A stretch of 64,000 bases of DNA from Verrucomicrobiaceae bacterium (GCA_016795465.1 JAEUHK010000126.1:207534-271533), one strand, 5' to 3'. Positions 46,979 to 54,918 are shown, counted from the first letter of the stretch. Notes: generated by a model from the sequence alone, not told the origin. Made by a program: numbers and translations.

Positions 46979-47284
46979 AGGTTTGGTGGTTGGTTTTTGG
47001 AGGCTGGTGGGTGGGGGAAACAAAACGCGGCCGCTGTCGTGGCGGGTCCAAACAACTCGCCAGCCAGCGGGACGTTGAGAAACGCGGCCCGCTTATAAGT
47101 AAGTGTCGTTTTTTCTCAACCAAAAAAATTTGTGCCTACCATGTAAATGCATGCGTGTGGCCAAATTGACACGCTTCACACCATCCCGCCATCGAGGCTG
47201 GAGGTTGCCCTTTCCTTCTCGCTCGCTTATCTCCGCCCCATTGCGGCCTGCCGCGTGATCTTTTCCAGCACACCTCGTGCACCG

Positions 47285-47507
47285 GCTTTCCTGCGGTGTT
47301 CGTTATCGAGCTTTGTGGCCCGGCCCGTTTCAAACCTATCGGGAGCTGCGCAGCCGGTGCGTCATGTCATGCCTTCACTGGAAGACAGCGCTCTGGGTCC
47401 TGCGGGCGCCCACCTGGACTCATGGGATACGTGAGCCCGCTGCCTCGGACGGCACAGGTGGGTTTTGAAAGCGCTCCGGCTCCGCCCGGGGCGCTTTCTC
47501 TTTTTCG
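47285..47507 (+). ncRNA. Candidate structured RNA, possibly 6S-like, upstream of the adaptor gene
   Basis: Protein-free sequence with several pairing stretches: CCTGCGGTGTTCG (47290-47302), which resembles the 5' arm of 6S RNAs as I recall them; GCCCGGCCC (47318-47326) able to pair with GGGTC...GGGC (47395-47407); TTTCAAACCTATCGG in a position like the open bubble; hairpin CCGGTG/CACTGG (47354-47359, 47376-47381); and an 8-bp stem CCCACCTG/CAGGTGGG (47409-47416, 47455-47462) enclosing two small hairpins. A terminator follows at once. A 6S identity is a guess from memory; a regulatory leader of the adaptor gene is equally possible. Confidence 0.3.
47467..47507 (+). terminator. Plus-strand intrinsic terminator upstream of the adaptor gene
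   Basis: GAAAGCGC (47467-47474) pairs with GCGCTTTC (47491-47498), extended inside by CCGG/CCGG, and is followed by TCTTTTTC. No protein gene on the plus strand lies before it for more than 5 kb, so it ends either a non-coding RNA or an attenuated leader of the gene at 47556. Confidence 0.8.
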
Positions 47508-47555
47508 GGGGTGATCTGGCATTCGACATCAGGCCGATCAGATGCACTCTCCGCC

Positions 47556-48830
47556 ATGCTGAAAATCCTCCGTGCCCTCCTGCCGCTCATCATCCTCGCC
47601 GGATGTGTGTGGGGCGGGTATTGGTTTTTGACCCACAAGCCGGAGCAAAAAACCATGGAGATCCCGCCGGTCATCGTGAGTGTCGAGGGCGCCACGCTGA
47701 AAAAGACCACCTACCCGGTCAAAGTCCCCTCCCAGGGCACGGTGCGGCCGCGCACGCAGAGCACGCTGCTGCCGGAGGTGGCGGGAAAGATCATCGAAGT
47801 GAACCCCAGTTTCCGGCCCGGCGGCTTCTTCAAAAAGAACGACGTGCTCGTGAAGCTCGACTCGATTGACTACGAGACGGCGGTGGTCGTGGCGCAGGCC
47901 GCGGTGGCCCTCGCGAAGGTCACACTGGCCGAGGAACAGGCCAAGGCGGAGCAGGCAAAGGAGAACTGGAAGGCCCTCGGCCGCAGCGGTGACCCGGGCG
48001 AGCTCGTCTCGCGTGCTCCGCAGGTCGCTCGGGCGCAGGCGGACCTCGCCGCGGCGGAGGCCCGTGTGGTAAAAGCCAGACGGGATGTGGAGCGCACGAT
48101 CATCCGCGCCCCCTATGACGGGCAGGTTTTGGAGCAGGCCGCGGACGTGGGGCAGTATGTGGGGCAGGGGACGACCCTCGGCAGGCTCTTTGCCACGGAC
48201 TATGTGGAGATCCGCCTGCCGCTGCCCGAGCGGGAGAGCCAGCATCTGCATCTTCCTGAGCCCTTCCGCGATGTGCAAAACGCCGCCACACCCACCAAGG
48301 TGCATCTGCGCAGCACCTACGTCGGCAGGCCGGTGATCTGGGAAGGTCAGGTGGTCCGCGTGGAGAGCTCTCTCGATGCCGAGACCCGCCAGCCCACCGC
48401 CGTCGCGCAGGTGATGGACCCGTATGCGAAACGCCCGGATGGCATGCCGCCGCTGAAGATCGGCCAGTTCGTCGAGGCGGAGATCGAGGGCAACACGCTT
48501 GAAGATGTCTATCTCATCCCCCGTTCAGCGGTGCGTGCGGGCAATGAGATCATCCTGATCACCCCGCAGGGCACGCTGAAGCGCACGACCGTCGAGCCGC
48601 TCTTTGGCAATGAGAAGCACCTCGTCATTTCCGCTCTGGCCGCGAAGTCGCCCAAAGAAGGTGAAATCCTCTGCCTCACGCCCATTCCATTCCCCGCCGA
48701 CGGCGCCAAGGTCAACATCGGCATCCTCGATGGCAATCGCGTGACCAAGCCCGATGGCCTCGCCGGCAAGAAAAAGCCCGACGACAAGAAAACCGCCGCC
48801 ACCGTGCCGGAAGGCAAGCCGCTGCCGTGA
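47556..48830 (+). CDS. RND-type periplasmic adaptor (membrane fusion) protein
   Basis: Start at the ATG at 47556 gives 424 aa. Hydrophobic N-terminal anchor MLKILRALLPLIILAGCVWG, with a Cys that could be lipidated. It has the lipoyl/barrel-sandwich halves (VPSQGTVRPRTQSTLLPEVAGKI and IIRAPYDGQVLEQAADVGQYVGQG), a helical hairpin between them (about 110-180), and a beta-barrel with KIGQFVEAEIEG. The C-terminus is Lys-rich. Such adaptors bridge an RND pump and an outer-membrane channel, but neither partner gene is nearby; a TonB-like gene follows after a 111-nt repeat-containing gap. Confidence 0.92.
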   Translation: MLKILRALLPLIILAGCVWGGYWFLTHKPEQKTMEIPPVIVSVEGATLKKTTYPVKVPSQGTVRPRTQSTLLPEVAGKIIEVNPSFRPGGFFKKNDVLVKLDSIDYETAVVVAQAAVALAKVTLAEEQAKAEQAKENWKALGRSGDPGELVSRAPQVARAQADLAAAEARVVKARRDVERTIIRAPYDGQVLEQAADVGQYVGQGTTLGRLFATDYVEIRLPLPERESQHLHLPEPFRDVQNAATPTKVHLRSTYVGRPVIWEGQVVRVESSLDAETRQPTAVAQVMDPYAKRPDGMPPLKIGQFVEAEIEGNTLEDVYLIPRSAVRAGNEIILITPQGTLKRTTVEPLFGNEKHLVISALAAKSPKEGEILCLTPIPFPADGAKVNIGILDGNRVTKPDGLAGKKKPDDKKTAATVPEGKPLP

Positions 48831-48831
48831 T

Positions 48832-48943
48832 GGAAAGTTTCAGGTTTCAAGTTTCACGTTCCAAGTTGAAACACCCGGCGAAAAGCCAACCTTGGCCCCG
48901 AACCCGCTCAACTTGAAACGTGTAACCAGTAACTTGGAACCTT
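48832..48943. repeat. Intergenic imperfect inverted repeat, copy 1 (before the TonB-like gene)
   Basis: About 112 nt made of short GTTTCAAGTT-type units in both orientations. It contains the 18-mer AGTTTCAGGTTTCAAGTT at 48836-48853 and ACTTGGAACCT at 48932-48942, both also present in the copy at 51322-51389. GTTTCAAGTT (48844-48853) pairs with AACTTGAAAC (48910-48919). The TTG start of the TonB-like gene is inside its right end. Confidence 0.85.
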
Positions 48944-50162
48944 GACCTCCTCCCGAGACAAAGAGCTGCCCATCGCCATCGCCGGCTCGTTGCTGGTGCA
49001 TGTGCTGCTGTTCTTGTTGCTCGCCGGATTGTTCGCGAATCCCACCAAGTGGGAGTTTGAGGCCGCCAAGGTGGCCGCGAAGCCAAAGGAGAAAGAGGTC
49101 ACGCTCATCTTCCCCGAGCAGCTCATCCCACCACCGCCTTTGCCCAAGCCGCCGGTGCCGCCGCCGAAGAAGGAGATCTACATGCGCACGACGCAGAATG
49201 AGGCCTCCAGCGAGAAACCGAAGGACGCGGCATTCATTTCCGATCGCAACACCAAGGCCAGCGCCACCAAGGCCGCCGATCCCACGGCCACCAGCCCCAT
49301 GCCGACCACCGAAGGGCTCAAATTTCAAATGAACGAACTCGCCAATCGCGATTACCGCGATGGCGACATCATGGACGACGCCGCCAAGAAGTCCGCCGCC
49401 GCACCGAAGACGCCGCAAACACCGCCGAAGCCGCAAACGGCCGCCACGCCGCCCACACCACCGTCTCCACCCTCGCCTCCAGTTCCTCCGCCCGTCCCGC
49501 CGCAGACCGTTGCTACGTCCACCTCGTCACCGCTCGCCAAAATGATGGAAGAGGCGGACAAAGACCTCGCCCGTGTGGACATGAACCGCCTGCCTCTGGA
49601 GGTGCGAAAGCCCGAGCCGCAGATGCAGCCGCAGGACGCGCCACCGCCGACACCACCTCCATCGCCACCGAAGCCACAAATGCGTGAAGTGGCTGACACA
49701 CCGCCCGTGCCCAAGGCCATCCCAGTCAGCGATGAGGTGCTCAAGACGACCGCCAAGCCCCAGGACAAGGCCTTCATGCCCTTCACCCGCACCAGCGAGA
49801 ACAAAGGCACCATCTCCAATCGCGGCACCGAGGATGCCGTCGATGCCGAAGGCTCGCCCAAAGGCAAATACATCCGTGCCGTCACCAGCCAGGTGGAGAA
49901 GAAATGGCATCTCTACCGCGCTTTGCGCCGCGACATGGTCAGCCCCGGCAGCCTTCAGGTGGAGTTCTACGTCAACGCCAAGGGCAAGGTCGAAAACCTG
50001 CGCATCGTGAACGACCGCGAGTCCAATGCGCTGCTCTCCGAGTTCACCGTGCGTGCCATTCGCGCGGCGGAGATCCCGCCCATGCCCCGCGAGGTGCAGG
50101 AAATGCTGCCCATCATGGACAAGCAGCGCCTCAAGATCGAATACAACGTGCTCATTTACTGA
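48942..50162 (+). CDS. TonB-like energy-transducing protein
   Basis: A TTG at 48942 is the only reasonable start: an in-frame stop lies at 48930-48932 and the next ATG comes after the membrane segment. The 406-aa product has a membrane anchor (about 9-27, PIAIAGSLLVHVLLFLLLAGLF), then a long Pro/Lys-rich region to about 250 (PPPPLPKPPVPPPKKE, PPSPPSPPVPPPVPPQ) that can span the periplasm. The C-terminal 100 residues (GKYIRAVTSQVEKKWHLYRA, VNAKGKVENLRIVNDRESNALL, MPREVQEMLP) have the TonB/TolA-C-like pattern. It should couple the proton motive force harvested by ExbB/ExbD, encoded next, to an outer-membrane partner. Confidence 0.88.
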   Translation: MTSSRDKELPIAIAGSLLVHVLLFLLLAGLFANPTKWEFEAAKVAAKPKEKEVTLIFPEQLIPPPPLPKPPVPPPKKEIYMRTTQNEASSEKPKDAAFISDRNTKASATKAADPTATSPMPTTEGLKFQMNELANRDYRDGDIMDDAAKKSAAAPKTPQTPPKPQTAATPPTPPSPPSPPVPPPVPPQTVATSTSSPLAKMMEEADKDLARVDMNRLPLEVRKPEPQMQPQDAPPPTPPPSPPKPQMREVADTPPVPKAIPVSDEVLKTTAKPQDKAFMPFTRTSENKGTISNRGTEDAVDAEGSPKGKYIRAVTSQVEKKWHLYRALRRDMVSPGSLQVEFYVNAKGKVENLRIVNDRESNALLSEFTVRAIRAAEIPPMPREVQEMLPIMDKQRLKIEYNVLIY

Positions 50163-50165
50163 TTC

Positions 50166-50873
50166 ATGCCCGCTCCCATCCTCCTCGCTGCCGCTGAAAA
50201 GGCCTCCGGCCTGCAACTCGTCTGGGAATTCCTCGCCACGGGAGGCTTTGTCATGGGCCTGCTCGTCCTCTGCTCCATGGCGGCCATCACCGCGATGATC
50301 CTCGCCTGGCTGCATCTGCGTGAAAAGATCATCCTGCCGCCCGCCGTCGTCAGCCAGCTCCGCTCTGTGCCCAATTACGCGGCGAAAGGTGACATCCGCC
50401 CCTTGCAGGAGTTTTTGCAACGTGACGGCTCCATGATGGCCCGCCTTGGCAGCATGGCCGTTAGCGGCAGCTACACCAGCAAGCAGGAGTGCATCGATGC
50501 CTGCACTTCCAAGGCCCGCGAAGAGATCCACTACCTCGAGCGTGGCATTCCGCTGCTGGAGGTCATGGTGTCCGTGGCACCTCTTCTCGGCCTGCTCGGC
50601 ACCACCGCCGCGCTGGTCGGCATGTTCACCGCCTTCGGAGCTGGTGGCGAGGGCGGGCCTGATACCGCCGCCGTCGCCGCGGAGATCGGCGTGGCGCTGC
50701 GCTGCACCATCGCGGGCCTGTTTGTGGCGGTGCCGTCCGTTTTGGCGCACACCTACTTCACCCGCCGCATCGATGCTATTGCCGTGAAAGTGGAAGGCAT
50801 CCTGCAGGAGACCATCCACCAGTTCTTCGCCCACTTCGAGGTGAAGCACGTCGGCGAAAAGGCCAACCTCTAA
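50166..50873 (+). CDS. exbB: ExbB/TolQ/MotA-family proton channel protein
   Basis: The product is 235 aa, starting 3 nt after the tonB-like stop. It has one N-terminal membrane helix (about 28-50) and two later helices in the conserved C-terminal part: LLEVMVSVAPLLGLLGTTAALVGMFTAF (about 128-155) and EIGVALRCTIAGLFVAVPSVLAHTYF (about 175-200). These are the MotA/TolQ/ExbB signatures. It assembles with ExbD as a proton-driven motor for TonB. No cleavable signal is visible. Confidence 0.93.
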   Translation: MPAPILLAAAEKASGLQLVWEFLATGGFVMGLLVLCSMAAITAMILAWLHLREKIILPPAVVSQLRSVPNYAAKGDIRPLQEFLQRDGSMMARLGSMAVSGSYTSKQECIDACTSKAREEIHYLERGIPLLEVMVSVAPLLGLLGTTAALVGMFTAFGAGGEGGPDTAAVAAEIGVALRCTIAGLFVAVPSVLAHTYFTRRIDAIAVKVEGILQETIHQFFAHFEVKHVGEKANL

Positions 50874-50888
50874 TCTCCCCGCCTGCCG

Positions 50889-51314
50889 ATGAACCTGCGC
50901 CCCCGCCGCCGTCCGGTGCCCACGATCCCCATCGTGTCGCTCATCGACATCATGGTGATCCTTCTCATCTTCTTCATCGCCACTACCACCTTCAAAAAAC
51001 AGAAGGTCGAGGTCAAAATCACGCTTCCCGAGTCCAAGGCCCTCGGCGGTGCCACCAGCGCCCCGGAGACCCGCACCACCATCACCGTCACCAAGGAGCA
51101 AAAACTCTTCCTCGACGCCAAACCCGTCGAGCTCGACAAGCTCGCCATCGCCCTCACCTCCCTCAAAGAGGCCAAACCCGATGCCAAGCTCGAACTCGAA
51201 GCCGATACCGATGCCAACCTCGGCATGCTCGTGAAAATCTGGGACGCGCTTCGTGAGGCGGGCTACTCGATCAACGACGTGCCGGCGAGAATCCAGCGTG
51301 CGGCGGGGCAGTAG
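50889..51314 (+). CDS. exbD: ExbD/TolR-family protein
   Basis: The product is 141 aa. A single N-terminal helix contains the proton-carrying Asp in IVSLIDIMVILLIFFIATTTF (Asp20). The C-terminal periplasmic domain has KLELEADTDANLGMLVKIWDALREAG, as in ExbD/TolR. The gene follows exbB by 15 nt and ends 7 nt before the second intergenic repeat, so the three genes form an operon. Confidence 0.92.
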   Translation: MNLRPRRRPVPTIPIVSLIDIMVILLIFFIATTTFKKQKVEVKITLPESKALGGATSAPETRTTITVTKEQKLFLDAKPVELDKLAIALTSLKEAKPDAKLELEADTDANLGMLVKIWDALREAGYSINDVPARIQRAAGQ

Positions 51315-51321
51315 GGGACTC

Positions 51322-51389
51322 GTTTCAAGTTTCAGGTTTCAAGTTCCATGAGGAGTTCGTGAAACCTGAAACTTGGAACCTGAAACTCC
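51322..51389. repeat. Intergenic imperfect inverted repeat, copy 2 (after exbD)
   Basis: AAGTTTCAGGTTTC (51327-51340) and GAAACCTGAAACTT (51361-51374) form a perfect 14-bp inverted repeat with a 20-nt loop. It shares the 18-mer AGTTTCAGGTTTCAAGTT (51328-51345) and ACTTGGAACCT (51371-51381) with the copy at 48832-48943. It lies between convergent genes and could work as a bidirectional stop signal, but has no T-run. Confidence 0.88.
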
Positions 51390-51392
51390 GCT

Positions 51393-52463
51393 TCAATCCT
51401 GCATCCCGAAGAAGATCGCGAGTAGGATCAGGCCAATCACGATGGCGATGGTGATCTTCACCCAGCTCAGCGGATATTCGCCGGTGATTTTGCCGGTGCT
51501 GCCGTTCACAGTGACCTGGTAGGTTTTGGTGCCGTAGGTGTAGGTGAGCAGCCAGACGGGCAGGAGGATGTGCTTGAAGGTCTGGGCGCTGTATTGCGGG
51601 GCGATGCGCAGGTTGCGATGGCGGTCGCCGGGCACTTCGCGGGCGCAGTCACGCTCGAGATCGCGATGCATGCGGCTGCGGGAATCTTCCGCGGCTTGCA
51701 CGAGATCGATCTGATACTGCTCGACGACCCAGCCGGAGAGATAGCCGGGGTCATAGGGCACGAGGTCCGTGGTGGTGGGGAAGGGCTGCAAGTCATCGAG
51801 CAGCTTGGTATGCACGCCTTTGGAGGCCGGCACGAGCAGGTCGTCGTAGTCCTTGGAGATGTGACCGGTGACGTATTCCCAGCGTGTCTCGGTCTGCGTG
51901 TTGCCTTTGCTATCGCGTGTCGTGTAGTCGTAACCGGCCTGTGCCTCCCACGGGCACTCGGCATGGGCATCAAAGGTCCAGTAGGGCAGGTAAAGGCCGT
52001 GCAGCGTGTCGGTGAGCGCTTTCTCGCCGAGGGCGTTTGGAGCCCAGAAGTGGCTGCCATACCAGCGGCGGATGTCCTCACGCACCTGGCTCTCGGCGAT
52101 CTTGAACGGCAGCAGGCTGCTGGGACGGATCGGTGCCGACACATCGTCCACCGCGAGGATCGAGGGCGAGCCGCAGAAGTCACAACGCTGCGCCACACGC
52201 TTCTCATCGAAAACCGAGATCGCATGGCAGCTCTGGCATTTCACCGTCTTCCGCACCGCTGCCCAGCCGCGTTGATCATCGGGAATGGATCGCAGCGCCG
52301 TCACGAGGTCGCTTTCCTCAATGAGCGAGCCGTCCGCCTTCAGCTCCGCGGGTGAAACCGTGCTGCAGTAAGGGCAGACGAGTGCTTTCTTGGAAGGTGT
52401 CCACACCGCCTCAGCTCCACAAGCCGGGCAGGCAAACTTCTTGATCGCAGTGACTTCGGACAT
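51393..52463 (-). CDS. Zinc-ribbon membrane protein of unknown function
   Basis: The product is 356 aa. Four Cys pairs make two treble-clef/zinc-ribbon units: CPACG (12-16), CPYC (30-33), CQSC (about 75-78) and CDFCG (about 93-97). A middle part of unknown fold follows (ADIRRWYG-like and YLPYWTFDAHAECPWEAQAGY), with further WEYVTGHISKDYDDLLV. A single hydrophobic helix at the very C-terminus (KITIAIVIGLILLAIFFGM) makes it tail-anchored, with the zinc ribbons cytoplasmic. The mixture of ribbon and long tail is known from uncharacterised proteins often misannotated as primosomal protein N'-like. Its convergent neighbour is exbD. Confidence 0.8.
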   Translation of the reverse strand: MSEVTAIKKFACPACGAEAVWTPSKKALVCPYCSTVSPAELKADGSLIEESDLVTALRSIPDDQRGWAAVRKTVKCQSCHAISVFDEKRVAQRCDFCGSPSILAVDDVSAPIRPSSLLPFKIAESQVREDIRRWYGSHFWAPNALGEKALTDTLHGLYLPYWTFDAHAECPWEAQAGYDYTTRDSKGNTQTETRWEYVTGHISKDYDDLLVPASKGVHTKLLDDLQPFPTTTDLVPYDPGYLSGWVVEQYQIDLVQAAEDSRSRMHRDLERDCAREVPGDRHRNLRIAPQYSAQTFKHILLPVWLLTYTYGTKTYQVTVNGSTGKITGEYPLSWVKITIAIVIGLILLAIFFGMQD

Positions 52464-52501
52464 GGGGGCGGAAGAAGTTCTTGGTTCGTGGTAGTCGGTG
52501 C

Positions 52502-52996
52502 TTAGCTGGCCGTGGTGGGCGGTTGCATCACGATCTTCACCTTGCCCGCGGTCTTGCCGGCGGCGCTGAGGGCATCGGCGAGCGTTCCGGCCTGGCTGGG
52601 AGCTTCGATGGGCGCGGCTTTCTTTTCCGCGGCTTCGGCTTCGAGAGCGGCCTTGAGCGCTCCTTCGACCATCTGGCCGCAGTGGATCTTCATCGGGGGC
52701 AGCGCACCGAGCGGGCGGCTCAGATCATCCGCCTTCATCGCGAGGGCTTCTTCCTTCGTCTTGCCGCGGATGAGCTCGGTGGCGATGCTGGCCACGGCAA
52801 TGGCCGTCTGGCAGCCAAAGCTCTGGAAACTAGCTTTGTCGATGACCTTCCGGCCGTCCTTCTCGCGGTATTTGATCCACAGGCGCACCATGTCGCCGCA
52901 GTCCGGGCTGCCCACGGTGCCCACGGCATCCGCGTCCGGCATCTCGCCGAGGTTTTGCGTTTCGCTCAGGGCTTTCTGGAGGGCTTCTTCGTTCAT
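52502..52996 (-). CDS. IscU/NifU-like iron-sulfur scaffold protein
   Basis: The ATG at 52996 gives 164 aa. The three scaffold Cys are C33 (GSPDCGD), C62 (SFGCQTAIA) and C106 (IHCGQMVEGAL), and D35 is the cluster-labilising Asp. MVRLWIKYREKDGRKVID is typical of IscU. Beyond the 115-residue core there is an Ala-rich tail of about 45 residues (AEAAEKKAAPIEAPSQ) not usual in IscU. No cysteine desulfurase gene is adjacent. It assembles [2Fe-2S] clusters if the partner is elsewhere. Confidence 0.9.
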   Translation of the reverse strand: MNEEALQKALSETQNLGEMPDADAVGTVGSPDCGDMVRLWIKYREKDGRKVIDKASFQSFGCQTAIAVASIATELIRGKTKEEALAMKADDLSRPLGALPPMKIHCGQMVEGALKAALEAEAAEKKAAPIEAPSQAGTLADALSAAGKTAGKVKIVMQPPTTAS

Positions 52997-53045
52997 GGGG
53001 CGGCAGTTTGCTCGGACCGCGTGCATTTGCAAAGAATCGCTCGGC

Positions 53046-53855
53046 TCAAGGTGTGAGCGTGCGCACGACCTCGTCGAGAAGTTGCGCGTCCATCTCCGTG
53101 AGGTGGCTGCGCTCGGGGAAGCGGCCCTCCTTCACATCCGCCACATACTCGCTGAAGGCGGCGATGCGCTCATTTTGCAGGCGGCGATGCTCCTCGGCGA
53201 AGTTGCGATACGACTTCGCGTGGCGCGGGATGCGTTCATCGTAGTCGCCGAGGATGTCGCAGGAGAAAAGGAACTGCGTGTCGCATCCGGTGCCGGAGCC
53301 GAGGGACATGAGGATCATCTTCGTCTGCTTCGAGAGCCAGCTGGCGAGGTTGTGCGGCACGATTTCGATCTCGGCGGCATACGCGCCGGCGTTTTCGAGG
53401 TCCTTCATCTTTTGGTAGAGCATCTTCGCCTCGTCCACGGTCTTGCCGATGCTGCGGTAGTTCGTCCACGTCACATGACGCGGCACCATGCCGATGTGGC
53501 CCACGACCGGGATGCCCTCGCGGGCCATCGCCTCGATGAGAAACGGGCTGCCGGAGCAGTAAACCGAGCTCGCGCCCATCTCGAGAGCACGGAAGCCCGT
53601 GCGGATGGCCTCCTCCTGCGTGGCCATGCCATGCGGCGTGGAGCCGGAGAGGAAGCTGTTTGGTGCTGCGGCCACGAGCTGGGGCAATCGTGCCTGCGCC
53701 TCCGGCGAATCAAAGCTGCAGCTCATCAAATCAACGCCTGCTGCCTCCGCTGCCGCGGCCTCCTGCGGTGATTTCACATGGATGTGCGTGAGGACGCGTT
53801 TGCCTTTGAGCAGTTGCAGATCGCGGACGGTGTATTTTTTGCGGGGACGGACCAT
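53046..53855 (-). CDS. Ketopantoate hydroxymethyltransferase (PanB)-like protein with altered active site
   Basis: The ATG at 53855 gives 269 aa, PanB-sized. The region GIPVVGHIGMVPRHVTW and ENAGAYAAEIEIVPHNLASWL aligns by eye with PanB (E. coli VPVCGHLGLTPQ, AAGAQLLVLECVP). GTGCDTQFLFSCDILG corresponds to GAGNVTDGQILV. But the metal ligands of PanB, Asp in GDS, Asp in ADLPF and Glu in VKIEGG, seem replaced here (SCSFDS, SGSTPH, YCSGSP). The general base Glu (E164) is kept. So it may be a PanB-superfamily paralog with another substrate. Two codons overlap nothing; it lies 49 nt from the IscU-like gene. Confidence 0.75.
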   Translation of the reverse strand: MVRPRKKYTVRDLQLLKGKRVLTHIHVKSPQEAAAAEAAGVDLMSCSFDSPEAQARLPQLVAAAPNSFLSGSTPHGMATQEEAIRTGFRALEMGASSVYCSGSPFLIEAMAREGIPVVGHIGMVPRHVTWTNYRSIGKTVDEAKMLYQKMKDLENAGAYAAEIEIVPHNLASWLSKQTKMILMSLGSGTGCDTQFLFSCDILGDYDERIPRHAKSYRNFAEEHRRLQNERIAAFSEYVADVKEGRFPERSHLTEMDAQLLDEVVRTLTP

Positions 53856-53908
53856 GGCGCTCCCGTTTACCGGAAACCCGCCTGCCATGCAATGCTCAAC
53901 ACAGCACC

Positions 53909-54343
53909 TCAACGGGAAGGCGGCGCATACGGCTTGTAGTATTTCTTCAGGCCAAACTCCACATAGCGCCCATCAGCCGCCTTCAAATACACCGGCGGCT
54001 CCGGATCACGGCCTGCCGTGACCGGCTTGTAAACAAAACACCGTCCGCTGCTCTCCTTCGCGATCTTGAACATCACCGCGTCATCCATTTCCACCGTGCC
54101 TTCCACGCGACGAAACAGACCTTTTTCCTGTCCGGTGAACTTCAAGTTCGGCTCGTAGCGGTCATCATCAGGCCCGAGTTGCGTGTAAAAAGCCGTGTCA
54201 CCCAGCGCCGTCGGATACTCCGTCCACTCGTAATCCGCCGGATGCAGATGAATGCGCCACGCCAGCACCACCAGCGCCGAAAACAGCACCGCCCAGCCCA
54301 GCAGCAGGCGGCCCGGTGTGTCACGCAGTTCATTGGCGCTCAT
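53909..54343 (-). CDS. Small membrane-anchored protein of unknown function
   Basis: The product is 144 aa with one N-terminal membrane segment (about 11-30, RLLLGWAVLFSALVVLAWRI) and a soluble domain with no known family. The core has TEYPTALGDTAFYTQLGPDDD, GLFRRVEGTVEMDDAVMFKI and YLKAADGRYVEFGLKKYYKP. The topology suggests an extracytoplasmic domain. It is separated from the PanB-like gene by 53 nt on the same strand. Confidence 0.7.
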   Translation of the reverse strand: MSANELRDTPGRLLLGWAVLFSALVVLAWRIHLHPADYEWTEYPTALGDTAFYTQLGPDDDRYEPNLKFTGQEKGLFRRVEGTVEMDDAVMFKIAKESSGRCFVYKPVTAGRDPEPPVYLKAADGRYVEFGLKKYYKPYAPPSR

Positions 54344-54438
54344 GCTCGGGTTTTAGCTCTTCATAGACGGCGTTGGCAAGACATCACTTCCTCCTGTTCA
54401 AAACGCCTTCGCCTGCTATCCTCCGCGCCCCTATCCTT

Positions 54439-54918
54439 ATGGACCCACTCATCGAACTCCTCCACAACAACTCCCGGCGCTCGCCTGCGGAGCTGGCTCG
54501 TCTCCTCGGCATCACAGAATCCGAAGTCGCCGCCCGCATCGCCGCCGCCGAGGCGGATGGGACGATTTTGGGCTACTCAGCGGTCGTGGACCGTCTGAAG
54601 GCAGGGCATCGCGGCGTCACGGCGCTGATCGAGGTGCGCATCACGCCGGAGCGCGATGGCGGCTTTGACCGTCTCGCGAAACGCATCGCGAAGTTTGATC
54701 AGGTGCGTGAGTGTTTCCTCATGAGCGGCGGCTACGACCTCGCGGTGATCGTCGAGGGCAAGGACCTGCTCGATGTGGCGAATTTTGTGGCCGAAAAGCT
54801 CTCGACGCTCGGCGGCGTGCTCAGCACGGCCACGCGTTTCCAGCTGAAGGCCTACAAGGAGGGCGGTTTCCTCGTGAATCCGGGCGATGACGAAGCTCGT
54901 CTGCCCGTGAGCGCTTAA
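54439..54918 (+). CDS. Lrp/AsnC-family transcriptional regulator
   Basis: The ATG at 54439 gives 159 aa. An N-terminal helix-turn-helix (SPAELARLLGITESEVAARIAAAEADGTI, about 14-42) is followed by the AsnC/Lrp ligand domain with GVTALIEVRITPERDGGFDRLAKRI and FLMSGGYDLAVIVEG. It probably senses an amino acid. It lies 24 nt before the aminotransferase gene on the same strand, so it most likely controls that gene and itself. Confidence 0.92.
   Translation: MDPLIELLHNNSRRSPAELARLLGITESEVAARIAAAEADGTILGYSAVVDRLKAGHRGVTALIEVRITPERDGGFDRLAKRIAKFDQVRECFLMSGGYDLAVIVEGKDLLDVANFVAEKLSTLGGVLSTATRFQLKAYKEGGFLVNPGDDEARLPVSA

Larger units (their letters stand above)
46979..47555. other. Long intergenic region without protein gene
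   Basis: 577 nt between the leftward ABC operon and the rightward adaptor gene. The left end is the leader of the ABC operon. The AT-rich stretch around 47095-47150, with an A run at 47122-47128, could hold promoters in either direction. From about 47285 to 47507 the plus strand shows conserved-looking, strongly foldable sequence ending in a terminator (see separate entries). ORFs here are short and Arg/Ser-rich and not credible. Confidence 0.6.

Noticed and set aside
47409..47462. Known riboswitch classes (TPP, SAM, cobalamin, glycine, c-di-GMP, fluoride)
   Set aside because: The conserved core sequences of these classes are absent, although the stem arrangement looks regulated.
49527..51101. 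Minus-strand open frame of 524 codons over tonB-exbB-exbD
   Set aside because: Antisense to three genes with clear ExbB/ExbD/TonB motifs. GC-rich shadow frame.
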